Shown here: positions 1 through 7,370 of the stretch, piece after piece
How the letters are laid out: every line of letters starts with the position of its first letter
How positions within the stretch are numbered: position 1 is the stretch's first letter
Assembly (NCBI RefSeq): GCF_031884435.1
Contig: NZ_CP134779.1
Coordinates: 3,534,001-3,598,000 of the forward strand
Source of the DNA: Bosea sp. 685
GTDB lineage: Bacteria; Pseudomonadota; Alphaproteobacteria; Rhizobiales; Beijerinckiaceae
Length of the DNA stretch: 64,000 nt
Direction: 5' to 3'
Program-made: the position numbers and the translations under genes
Notes under the pieces: generated by a model
Databases searched by the model: none
Told to the model about the DNA's origin: nothing
What the model saw: only the letters and a program-made list of their open reading frames with translations

Positions 1-1
1 T

Positions 2-292
2 TCCGCCAAGCGCTTCTCGGGTCCGACCGGGCTGGAGGAGTATATCGGCTTCGGCATCGCGATGGCGCTGACGCTCCATGTCGAGGGCGGGACGCTGCTG
101 TTCCGCAGCGCCGGCTACAACCTCCAGCTCGGCCGCTTCCGACTGCCCTTGCCCGCCTGGCTCTCGCCCGGCGCGCTGACGGTCAGCCATGCCGAGACCG
201 GCCCCGGCGCCTTCGCCTTCACGCTGCATCTCGCTCACCCGCTCTTCGGCGAATTGCTTGATCAGACCGGGCATTACCGGGACCAGCATTGA
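2..292 (+). CDS. DUF4166 domain protein, 3' end only
   Basis: This is the last 96 codons of a gene that begins before the window. It resembles the C-terminal part of the gene at 717-2435: both carry the DUF4166 pattern of a glycine-rich stretch (SAKRFSGPTGLEEYIGFG here) followed by short beta-strand-like segments and a LAHPLFGELLDQTGHY ending. The function of DUF4166 is not known. Its stop overlaps the start of the DCC protein by one base, so the three genes at 2-2435 are almost certainly one operon. Family assignment rests on resemblance to the DUF4166 part of the neighbour and on recall of the family. Confidence 0.65.
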   Translation, partial: SAKRFSGPTGLEEYIGFGIAMALTLHVEGGTLLFRSAGYNLQLGRFRLPLPAWLSPGALTVSHAETGPGAFAFTLHLAHPLFGELLDQTGHYRDQH

Positions 293-720
293 TGAGCCGG
301 CCTTCCGGGAACACCCCGCCGATCTGGCTCTATGACGGCGTCTGCGTGCTCTGCTCGGGCGGCGTGCGCTACGCTTTGCAGCATGAGCGCGACCAGGCGA
401 TGCGCTTCGTCGCGATCCAGTCGCGCGAAGGGCGTGAATTGGCGCTGGCCCACGGCATCGACCCGGACGATCCGGAAAGCTTCCTGTTCATCGAGAACGG
501 CGCCGCCTTGCCGAAATCCGACGGTGTGCTCGCTTTGATCAGGCATCTCGGCGGGCCGGCGCGCCTGCTGCTGGCGGGGCAATACCTGCCGCGCGCCCTG
601 CGCGACGGGCTCTATGACCGCGTCGCGCGCAACCGCTATCGCCTGTTCGGCCGGAAGACATCCTGCGAGATGCCCGACCCGGCCCAGCGCCATCGCTTCA
701 GCCTGCCCGAGGTACCATGA
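292..720 (+). CDS. DCC family thiol-disulfide oxidoreductase-like protein (DUF393)
   Basis: A 142-residue protein with the family hallmark YDGVCVLC near the N-terminus, that is the D-x-x-C-x-x-C motif of the thioredoxin-like DCC (DUF393) family. The conserved C-terminal segment YDRVARNRYRLFGR is also present. Members are predicted thiol-disulfide oxidoreductases, but substrates are mostly unknown. A TTG one codon upstream (289) is possible; I prefer ATG at 292 because it forms a TGATG overlap with the preceding stop. The end overlaps the next start (ATGA at 717). Co-transcription with two DUF4166 genes suggests a shared, uncharacterised pathway. Confidence 0.85.
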   Translation: MSRPSGNTPPIWLYDGVCVLCSGGVRYALQHERDQAMRFVAIQSREGRELALAHGIDPDDPESFLFIENGAALPKSDGVLALIRHLGGPARLLLAGQYLPRALRDGLYDRVARNRYRLFGRKTSCEMPDPAQRHRFSLPEVP

Positions 721-2435
721 CGACCAAATGCGTGCTCCTGATCGGCGGAACCGGCGTCTTCGGGCGGCGGCTGGCCCAGCATATCGCCGGCCTGGACGGG
801 CTCGACCTCACCCTGACCTCGCGCAGCCAAGCCAAGGCGCGCGCGCTCGCCGACAGCATCGCGACCAATGCTACGACGACGATCCGGGGCATCGGCCTCG
901 ACCACCGGCGCGATCTCGACGCGGCTTTGGCGACACTCTCGCCCTGGCTGGTCATCGACGCCTCCGGGCAGTTCCAGGGAGCGAGTTATGACGTTCCGCG
1001 CGCCGCACTGACGGCCGGCGCCCATGTCGTCGATCTCGCCGATGCACGCGACTACATCCTCGGTTACGGCCCGGCGCTGGACGGCCTCGCCTGCGAGCGC
1101 GGGCTCGTCGCATTGGCGGGCGCGAGCTCGACGCCGGCCTTGTCCTGCGCTGCCGTGGCAGCGCTGACCGAAGGCTGGCGGCGCATCGACACGCTCGACA
1201 TTACAATCACGCCCGGCGGGCGCAGCGAGGTCGGCGAGGCGGTCATCGCCGCGATCCTGAGCTATGCCGGCAGGCCGATCCCGATCTGGCGCGAAGGCGA
1301 GCTCCAGGAGGCGCATGGCTGGATCGACGGGCGGCGCGTCGTGATGCCGGGTCTCGGTTCGCGGCGGGTGGCGGCTGTCGAGACCGTCGATGCGCAATGG
1401 CTGGGCCTGAGGCTGGCTGTGCGCTCGCGCGTCGCCTTCCAGGCCGGCCTCGAATCGCCGATCGAGCAGTTCGGCATCGGCATGCTTGCACGCTTGCGCA
1501 GAGCCGGCTGGCTTGGAGAACTGAAGCCATTGATCCCCGCCTTGCTGGTGGGGCGCAAGCTGACGCGGCTGCCGACCTCCGATCGTGGCGGCATGCTGGC
1601 CGAGGCGACGGGGCTCGATGCGAACGGCGAATTGCGGACGGCGCGCTGGTCGCTATTGGCCGAGCGAGGCGACGGGCCGCATGTCCCGACGCTGCCCGCT
1701 GCCGCCGCATTGCGCGCCTTGCTCGCAGGGCAGATCGCGCCCGGAGCGCGGCCGGCGGCAGGCGCGCTGACGCTCGCCGCCATCGAGGCCGAAATGACGC
1801 CTTATGCGATCAGCACGCATGGCGAGACGACACCCCATCGCGCGGCGGTTTTCGAGGCCGCCCTCGGCGAGACAGCCTTCGCGGCGCTGGCCGCGCCCCT
1901 CCAGGCCTTGCATGGCAAGAACGGCCCGCCGGTCTGGCATGGCCGTTCCGAGATCGAGACCGGCACCGGCTTCATCGCCCGGTTGCTACGCAAGATCATC
2001 GGCCTGCCGCCGGCCGGCCATGACATCCCGCTCACCTTCTCCATCGAGCGCATCGCCTCCCCCTCCGGCCCTGCCGAGATCTGGACGCGGAATTTCGGCG
2101 GGGCGCGGTTCTCATCGCGGCTCTCGACGCATGCCGGGGGCGAACTCTGGGAGGCGTTCGGGCCGCTCTCCTTCAGGCTCGGCCCTGCCGTTCGCGATGG
2201 TGGTCTAGAACTTCCGGTCACGACGATGCGTTGCCTGGGCCTGCCCCTGCCCTCATTCCTGCAGCCGAAGTCGGAAGCGCGGGAATATGCCGACACTGAG
2301 GGGCGCTTCCACTTCGACGTGAAGCTGACGCTGCCCTTCATCGGGCTGCTGACGCACTACAAGGGCTGGCTGCGGCCCGCTAGAGGCGATTTAGACTCTG
2401 ACGACGGACGGATTGAGCGTCTTGAGGGCGCTTGA
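717..2435 (+). CDS. Saccharopine dehydrogenase-like NAD(P)-binding domain fused to DUF4166
   Basis: A 572-residue two-part protein. Residues 4-130 form a Rossmann fold starting VLLIGGTGVFGRRLAQHIAG, a GGxGxxG dinucleotide-binding motif of the saccharopine dehydrogenase / trans-acting enoyl reductase type. The middle (about 130-360) continues that family. From about residue 375 to the end (from HRAAVFEAALGETAFAALAA) it carries a DUF4166 domain like the truncated gene at 2-292. The ATG overlaps the DCC gene stop by four bases, so translation is likely coupled. It is probably a cytoplasmic NAD(P)-dependent oxidoreductase of unknown substrate; it need not act on saccharopine. Confidence 0.8.
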   Translation: MTTKCVLLIGGTGVFGRRLAQHIAGLDGLDLTLTSRSQAKARALADSIATNATTTIRGIGLDHRRDLDAALATLSPWLVIDASGQFQGASYDVPRAALTAGAHVVDLADARDYILGYGPALDGLACERGLVALAGASSTPALSCAAVAALTEGWRRIDTLDITITPGGRSEVGEAVIAAILSYAGRPIPIWREGELQEAHGWIDGRRVVMPGLGSRRVAAVETVDAQWLGLRLAVRSRVAFQAGLESPIEQFGIGMLARLRRAGWLGELKPLIPALLVGRKLTRLPTSDRGGMLAEATGLDANGELRTARWSLLAERGDGPHVPTLPAAAALRALLAGQIAPGARPAAGALTLAAIEAEMTPYAISTHGETTPHRAAVFEAALGETAFAALAAPLQALHGKNGPPVWHGRSEIETGTGFIARLLRKIIGLPPAGHDIPLTFSIERIASPSGPAEIWTRNFGGARFSSRLSTHAGGELWEAFGPLSFRLGPAVRDGGLELPVTTMRCLGLPLPSFLQPKSEAREYADTEGRFHFDVKLTLPFIGLLTHYKGWLRPARGDLDSDDGRIERLEGA

Positions 2436-2550
2436 CGAAGCTGGACACAGCCCGCATGCTTAGCCAGCGCCAGAAATCAAGACTCGCCTCTTAGAGTAAT
2501 CGCCCGCGCCAATTGCCAAAAGCTTCAGTTTCTCGCTCAGGAGCCGCGAC

Positions 2551-3846
2551 ATGCCAAAGAAATTACCCGCTGCGGCTTATATACTTATCGCGATGGCGCT
2601 GGGTATTATTGTTGGCTACATGATCTTCTCCAATTTTCCCGACAGGAAGAGTGCATCGGAGATTGCTGGCTATATCTCGATCATGTCGGATGTATTCCTG
2701 CGGCTGATCAAGATGCTGATCGCACCGCTGGTGTTTTCGACCCTGGTCGTCGGCATCGCGCATATGGGCGATGCAGCATCTGTCGGACGGGTGTTCGGCA
2801 AGGCGCTCGGGTGGTTCGTCACGGCATCGCTGGTTTCCTTGGTGCTGGGCCTTATTCTGGCCAATCTGCTGCAGCCCGGACATAATTTGGGTCTGCCGCT
2901 GCCTGACATTGGCGCATCGGCCAATCTTGCGACCTCGAAGTTTACCCTGAAAGATTTCGTGGCACATCTCGTGCCGAAGTCGTTCGCGGAGGCGATGGCG
3001 AACAACGAGATCCTCCAAATCGTTGTGTTTTCGATGTTCTTTGGCGTCGCGCTTGCCGCTCTGGGTGAGAAGGGCAAGCTGATCGTCGAAGGCATCGACC
3101 AGCTTGCGCATGTCATGCTCAAGATCACGGGCTACGTGATGAAGCTGGCACCACTCGCTGTATTCGCTGCAATGGCCGCAACGGTCGCCGTCAACGGCCT
3201 CGAGATCCTTCTGAAATTTGCGGTGTTCATGGGTGATTTCTATCTGGGACTGTTTGTCCTGTGGGGCGCACTGATTCTAGCTGGTTATGTGTTCCTTGGC
3301 CCGAGAGTGCTCAAGCTACTGGTGTTGATCAAGGAAGCCTTCATGCTGTCCTTTGCGACAGCCAGCTCCGAGGCTGCCTATCCCAAAATCCTCGACGCTC
3401 TCGACCGTTTTGGCGTGAAACGGAAGATCTCGAGCTTTGTCATGCCGATGGGATACTCGTTCAATCTCGACGGCTCGATGATGTACTGCACCTTTGCCAC
3501 TCTGTTCATCGCGCAAGCCTACAATATCCCGCTGACATTGGGCACACAGATCACGATGTTGTTGATCTTGATGTTGACCTCGAAGGGTATGGCCGGGGTG
3601 CCCCGTGCATCACTCGTGGTGATCGCAGCGACGCTCAATCAGTTCAACATCCCCGAAGCCGGATTGCTGCTGATCCTTGGCGTCGATACCTTCCTCGACA
3701 TGGGTCGTTCAGCGACCAACGCGGTCGGAAATTCGATCGCGACCGCGGTCGTCGCCAAGTGGGAAGGAGAGCTGCTGCCGGAGGACGAGGCCGACGCATT
3801 TGCTCACTCGCTCGACGCGGCGCTACCCGCTGCGGTGCCCGCGTGA
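2551..3846 (+). CDS. Dicarboxylate/amino acid:cation symporter (DAACS family)
   Basis: A 431-residue inner-membrane protein with at least eight hydrophobic segments. It matches the GltP/DctA family in length and motifs: LIKMLIAPLVFSTLVVGIA in the third helix region, the serine-rich re-entrant loop SFATASSEAAYPKILDAL, MGYSFNLDGSMMYCTFATLF (the NMDGT-like motif of helix 7) and DTFLDMGRSATNAVGNSIA (helix 8, with the substrate-binding Asp and Asn). It should import C4-dicarboxylates or glutamate/aspartate with Na+ or H+. An AGGAG at 2539-2543 fixes the start. A solute-binding protein follows 56 bp downstream. Base composition is less G+C-rich than most of the window. Confidence 0.9.
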   Translation: MPKKLPAAAYILIAMALGIIVGYMIFSNFPDRKSASEIAGYISIMSDVFLRLIKMLIAPLVFSTLVVGIAHMGDAASVGRVFGKALGWFVTASLVSLVLGLILANLLQPGHNLGLPLPDIGASANLATSKFTLKDFVAHLVPKSFAEAMANNEILQIVVFSMFFGVALAALGEKGKLIVEGIDQLAHVMLKITGYVMKLAPLAVFAAMAATVAVNGLEILLKFAVFMGDFYLGLFVLWGALILAGYVFLGPRVLKLLVLIKEAFMLSFATASSEAAYPKILDALDRFGVKRKISSFVMPMGYSFNLDGSMMYCTFATLFIAQAYNIPLTLGTQITMLLILMLTSKGMAGVPRASLVVIAATLNQFNIPEAGLLLILGVDTFLDMGRSATNAVGNSIATAVVAKWEGELLPEDEADAFAHSLDAALPAAVPA

Positions 3847-3902
3847 GACACCGTGATCACGTTTCCGCATGCGCTGCCGAGATTTGGGCAGCTGCGATTG
3901 CC

Positions 3903-4808
3903 ATGATCACGAGATCTCTCGCGGCTCTCGCATTGGTTTGGCTTGCGCTCGCACCGGGCCAAGCCCTGGCGCAGAGTGAGCCGGCGACGGCCCTGACGGG
4001 CGTTCTCAAATCGGCGCGTGATTCAGGTTTTGTGACGATCGGCTACCGCGAGAGCTCGATTCCGTTTTCCTATCTGTCGGCTGGCAAGGAGCCGGTCGGC
4101 TACTCCATCGAGATATGCCGGGCGCTGGTGGAAGCGATCGGTCGCGAGGTTGATCGCGATCTCGGCCTGAAATTTGTGCCGGTGACGTCCGAGACCCGGA
4201 TCGAGGCTGTCGTCGCCGGCAAAATCGACCTCGAATGCGGATCGACGACAAGCAATATCGAGCGGCAAAAGGTGGTGAGCTTCTCGCCCACCATGTTCGT
4301 CTCCGGCACCAAGCTGATGGTGAAGGTCAATTCGCCGGTGCGCTCGTACCGCGATCTGAAGGACAAGACCGTGGTGGTGACGGCTGGAACCACCAACGAA
4401 AAAGCGATGCGCGATCTGTCCGAAAAGTTCAAACTGGACATAAAACTGCTCGTCGCGCCGGAACACGGCCAATCATTCGCCGAGATCGTCAGCGGCAAGG
4501 CGGAGGCGTTCGCGCTCGATGATGTGCTGCTTTATGGCCTGATTGCCCAGAACAAGGCGAAGAACGCTTTTACTGTGCTGGGCGACTTCCTGTCTTACGA
4601 CCCTTACGGCATCATGTTCCGCAAGGGCGATGCGCCGCTGGCCAAAGTCGTTGCCGAAGCCTTTCACCAGTTGGCGGAGGATGGCGATCTCGACCGCCTT
4701 TACAAGCGTTGGTTCCTGCAACGGCTTCCAGGCGGTGACAGCATCGATCTACCGATGAGCCCGCAGTTGAACACAATTTTTCGGTCGCTCGCACTCAAGC
4801 CGGAGTGA
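3903..4808 (+). CDS. Amino acid-type periplasmic solute-binding protein (family 3)
   Basis: A 301-residue secreted protein. Residues 1-23 are a signal peptide (hydrophobic ALALVWLALAPGQALA, then AQ). The mature part has the SBP family 3 pattern: TIGYRESSIPFSY near the start, GYSIEICRALVEAIGRE, the DLECGSTTSNIERQK motif typical of glutamate/aspartate binders such as GltI, and a C-terminal DLDRLYKRWF. The open frame extends upstream into the symporter gene, but the signal peptide sets ATG 3903 as the start. Such proteins normally feed ABC permeases. None is present here; the partner appears to be the DAACS symporter upstream. Confidence 0.9.
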   Translation: MITRSLAALALVWLALAPGQALAQSEPATALTGVLKSARDSGFVTIGYRESSIPFSYLSAGKEPVGYSIEICRALVEAIGREVDRDLGLKFVPVTSETRIEAVVAGKIDLECGSTTSNIERQKVVSFSPTMFVSGTKLMVKVNSPVRSYRDLKDKTVVVTAGTTNEKAMRDLSEKFKLDIKLLVAPEHGQSFAEIVSGKAEAFALDDVLLYGLIAQNKAKNAFTVLGDFLSYDPYGIMFRKGDAPLAKVVAEAFHQLAEDGDLDRLYKRWFLQRLPGGDSIDLPMSPQLNTIFRSLALKPE

Positions 4809-4940
4809 TCAATCACGTCGCTGACGCGTGCGGGACAGTTCATTGCCGAGCTTGGAGTCTTGGACATTCCTGCCCTCACCCTAAGGAGCCGCGAAGGATG
4901 GTTCGGAAGGGCGCTGGAGCCCTGTCCACACAGCTCGAGG

Positions 4941-5027
4941 CGTCATTGCGAGCGCAGCGAAGCAATCCAGGGGGCGTAGAGCGAGCACTCCTGGATTGCT
5001 TCGTCGCTCACGCTCCTCGCAATGACG
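4941..5027. repeat. Palindromic intergenic repeat (CGTCATTGCGAGCG type)
   Basis: The stretch begins CGTCATTGCGAGCGCAGCGA and ends with the near reverse complement TCGCAATGACG; the arms also share AGCAATCCAG / CTGGATTGCT. It can fold into a long hairpin. This looks like a dispersed extragenic palindromic element of the kind common in alphaproteobacteria. It lies in the roughly 790 bp gap after the solute-binding protein. Confidence 0.6.
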
Positions 5028-5081
5028 AGGTGGGCGGCCCATGCCACAGCCGCACGAACCACAGCCCTCATCCTGAGGGCT

Positions 5082-5268
5082 GGAGTTTAGGATGGGGCTG
5101 GTGTTTCCGAACGGGCTTCCCAAGGCCCCGACCTCATCGTCAATTCGCGTCGTTGAACTTTTGGTACCAGCGCTGCGCCTGGGCCTTATCCTTGGCGACG
5201 CCCTCTCCGACATTGTACATGTCGCCGAGCGCATTCATTGCGGTCGGAAAGCCCTGCTCCGCCGCCTT
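5082..5268. repeat. Segmental duplication (copy 1) of 6702-6886
   Basis: About 185 bp from GGAGTTTAGGATGGGGCTGG to the CTGCTCCGCCGCCTT end are nearly identical to 6702-6886, with a few substitutions and a two-base length difference near 5117. The copied piece is the 3' end of the Sel1-repeat gene plus its downstream flank. The copy stops abruptly where IS66 transposase sequence begins at 5268. Confidence 0.85.
5140..5267 (-). pseudogene. Truncated Sel1-repeat protein gene (3' fragment)
   Basis: Read on the minus strand, the fragment encodes the last 40 or so residues of the Sel1 protein at 6758-7228, from AAEQGFPTAMNALGDMYNVG to the terminal WYQKFNDAN and stop. It differs at only a few positions (DKAQA instead of DEAEA). 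There is no start and no signal peptide; upstream sequence is replaced by IS66 transposase sequence. It is a broken copy, probably made by duplication followed by IS insertion or deletion. Confidence 0.8.
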
Positions 5269-5529
5269 TCGCCGGCTCCGACCGCGGCGCCGAGCGCGCC
5301 GCCGCCATGGCGACGCTGATCACCACGGCGAAACTCAACGACGTCGACCCGCAGGCCTGGCTTGCCGACGTGCTCGCCCGCATCGCGGGGTCACCTCAGG
5401 GTCGGCTCGCGGAACTGCTACCGCGGAACTGGCAAATGGGTCGTGCCGAGCATCGCGAAGCCGCCTGATCAAACAGGTCGCCAGCCGCACCTCGGCGCCG
5501 TCAGCATGTGGTCCTCGCCGTATGCTTAC
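5268..5529 (+). mobile_element. IS66-family transposase remnant (C-terminal end)
   Basis: The plus-strand frame from 5268 reads FAGSDRGAERAAAMATLITT, then AKLNDVDPQAWLADVLARIA, and ends PQGRLAELLPRNWQ before a stop at 5468. This is the characteristic C-terminus of IS66-family (TnpC) transposases. The rest of the transposase and tnpA/tnpB are missing. About 60 bp after the stop, the sequence CCGTATGCTTAC is, reversed, GTAAGCATACGG; IS66 ends begin with GTAA, so 5529 may be the right end of the element. That boundary is tentative. Confidence 0.75.
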
Positions 5530-5600
5530 GTTCCGGATGCAAATAGCGTAAAAGCTGTGTCGCGGGTTTCGGGATTTCGCGAAAACTGAAGGTAATCCAC

Positions 5601-6227
5601 ATGGAGCAATTGCCAGAAATAGGGTTGGCGTTCGTTGCGTTTGCGCTTGGAATGTTTAGCCCTGGTCCGAATATACTTTCTGTTGTTGGCACGTCGATGG
5701 CCGTTAGCCGCAAAGCGGGCATCGCACTGGCGCTCGGTATCTCTGCGGGATCGTTTCTCTGGGCTTCCATGACCGCGATCGGGCTGACGGCATTGGTCGC
5801 TGCCTACGCTTCAGTGCTGACGGTCATCAAGATCGTCGGCGGTCTTTATCTTCTCTGGTTAGCGTTCAAAGCCTTCCGCTCAGCCGCTTCGACAAAACCG
5901 ATGATGGAACCGGCCGGGTTGGCGGCTAGGAGCCTTCGCACATATTTCCTGCGCGGCCTGACAGTCCAGATGACCAATCCCAAGGCGGCATTGACGTGGA
6001 TCGCAATAATGTCGCTCGGCCTCGCGCACTCTGCGCCAGCATCAACCGCGCTCGCGATCGTAGCCGGAACCACGATCCTCTCGGTTGTCGGGCACATCGC
6101 CTACGCCGTCGCCTTTTCCACCAAGAGCGTTGTGGCCGCATATGACCGCGCTCGCAGATGGATCGACGCGGGGTTAGGGGTGTTCTTTACCTTTGCCGGG
6201 ATCAAGTTGCTTACAAGCCGGACCTGA
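5601..6227 (+). CDS. LysE/RhtB family amino acid exporter
   Basis: A 208-residue inner-membrane protein with six hydrophobic segments. The first helix region contains FALGMFSPGPNILSVVGTSM, the SPGPN motif of the LysE/RhtB superfamily, followed by GIALALGISAGSFLWA. Later motifs GGLYLLWLAFKAFRSA and MTNPKAALTWIA are also typical. Family members export amino acids such as homoserine, threonine or lysine; the substrate cannot be told from sequence. GAAGG lies upstream of the ATG. It sits alone between IS remnants in the lower-G+C patch, so it may have been acquired horizontally. Confidence 0.9.
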   Translation: MEQLPEIGLAFVAFALGMFSPGPNILSVVGTSMAVSRKAGIALALGISAGSFLWASMTAIGLTALVAAYASVLTVIKIVGGLYLLWLAFKAFRSAASTKPMMEPAGLAARSLRTYFLRGLTVQMTNPKAALTWIAIMSLGLAHSAPASTALAIVAGTTILSVVGHIAYAVAFSTKSVVAAYDRARRWIDAGLGVFFTFAGIKLLTSRT

Positions 6228-6405
6228 TCTGTCGCAAAAACCCTGCAGACCGTGTCAAAAGTCTGCCGATAGCTAAATAGCAATTGGCCTGAGATCATCT
6301 CGCGGATTTTCGACAGTGCCGGTTCTGATCGGCGCTACGAGCTTGCTTTGGTCGTTCTGCAAGCCTTTTGGCGGGAATATACATATTGTAGGACAGTGGC
6401 ATCTC
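6228..6405. other. Intergenic stretch with no recognisable gene
   Basis: Sequence between the LysE gene and the IS1182 remnant. I see no convincing coding frame, hairpin or repeat. Base composition is lower in G+C than most of the window. Confidence 0.5.
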
Positions 6406-6594
6406 TCACGCCCTGACAGCTGCGATCAGGCCGGGGACGCCAACGAGGGTGATGGCTCTGCGAATGTTATAGGCGAGCGCCGTCAAGACTGAATTCGCCG
6501 CGGACGCTTTCCAACCGCCGCATCGGGAAGGCGCTCTGATACATCCACTGCTTGATCGTGCCAAACGTCAGAATGCCCTTCGGCAAGGCGGCCT
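6406..6594 (-). pseudogene. IS1182-family transposase remnant, frameshifted
   Basis: On the minus strand the frame reads KGILTFGTIKQWMYQSAFPM then RRLESVRGEFSL, followed after a one-base shift near 6475 by ALAYNIRRAITLVGVPGLIA and a stop at 6406. This is the C-terminal end of IS1182-type transposases. Upstream the frame is closed by a stop near 6595, so only about 60 codons remain. Together with the IS66 fragment it marks this interval as a graveyard of insertion sequences. Confidence 0.75.
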
Positions 6595-6701
6595 ACGCCG
6601 GACGCTTACGGGATGTCAAACGATCGGAAACCCTTGATGTCGCTCGGTTCATTTCAGATCAGGCTCCGAGGAGCCGGAAAGCGGCGTCTCGAAGGAGGGT
6701 C

Positions 6702-6886
6702 GGAGTTTAGGATGGGGCTGGTGTTTCCAGACGGGCTGTAAGGCCCCGACCTCATCGTCAATTCGCGTCGTTGAACTTTTGGTACCAGCGCTGCGCCTCG
6801 GCCTCGTCCTTGGCGACGCCTTCTCCGACATTGTACATGTCGCCGAGCGCATTCATTGCGGTCGGAAAGCCCTGCTCCGCCGCCTT
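6702..6886. repeat. Segmental duplication (copy 2) of 5082-5268
   Basis: This copy overlaps the 3' end of the intact Sel1 gene and its downstream flank. It is probably the parental copy because it is continuous with an intact reading frame. A degenerate piece of the CTCATCCTGAGGAGC repeat family (GAGGAGCCGGAAAGCGGCGT) lies just before it at about 6669. Confidence 0.8.
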
Positions 6887-7228
6887 GCGGTACCAAAGAA
6901 GCGCCTGGGCCTTGTCCTGGCGGGTGCCGTTTCCGCTTCGGTACATATCGCCGATATAGGATTGGGCCCGGGCATATCCGCGCTGCGCTGATAGGCGATA
7001 CCATCTGAACGCCTCGGCCCGATCTGGCGTAACCCCAGATCCTTGCAGATAGAGATCGCCGATATGGGCCGGGGCGGCATTGTCACCCTTGTCGGACTGG
7101 GCGCGCCATAATCTCAGCGCGGTAACATAGTCGTCGCGCTGATAAGCATCCCATGCTTCATCAGCATGGGAGCTTGCCGCCGTGCACAAGAACAGTCCGA
7201 TTGTCAAAACAACAATAGACAACCGCAT
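6758..7228 (-). CDS. Secreted Sel1-repeat (TPR-like) protein
   Basis: A 156-residue protein. Residues 1-22 form a signal peptide (MRLSIVVLTIGLFLCTAASS, cleaved near SHA-DE). The mature part holds about three and a half Sel1-like repeats of some 36 residues, each with the A-x-x-x-x-G-x-x-Y-x-x-G-x-G-V pattern, for example HIGDLYLQGSGVTPDRAEAF and ALGDMYNVGEGVAKDEAEAQ. Sel1 repeats are helical protein-interaction modules; the partner is unknown. It is a periplasmic or secreted scaffold by inference. A broken copy of its 3' end lies at 5140-5267. Confidence 0.85.
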   Translation of the reverse strand: MRLSIVVLTIGLFLCTAASSHADEAWDAYQRDDYVTALRLWRAQSDKGDNAAPAHIGDLYLQGSGVTPDRAEAFRWYRLSAQRGYARAQSYIGDMYRSGNGTRQDKAQALLWYRKAAEQGFPTAMNALGDMYNVGEGVAKDEAEAQRWYQKFNDAN

Positions 7229-7370
7229 CTCTGTTCCCGCGCTATTCGAAGCAATCTCGATGCAGGCCCTTAGGGTAGCATCGAAACAGCCCTATTCCAT
7301 CACCCAACATCCGGTTCCATTGAGTGATCTACCGGAGACCGGGCCACAATTTCCCGTCCCCGATAGGATC

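Noticed and set aside
5092..5319. Short plus-strand frames over the Sel1/IS66 remnants
   Set aside because: They cross the junction of the duplicated Sel1 fragment and IS66 sequence and match nothing.
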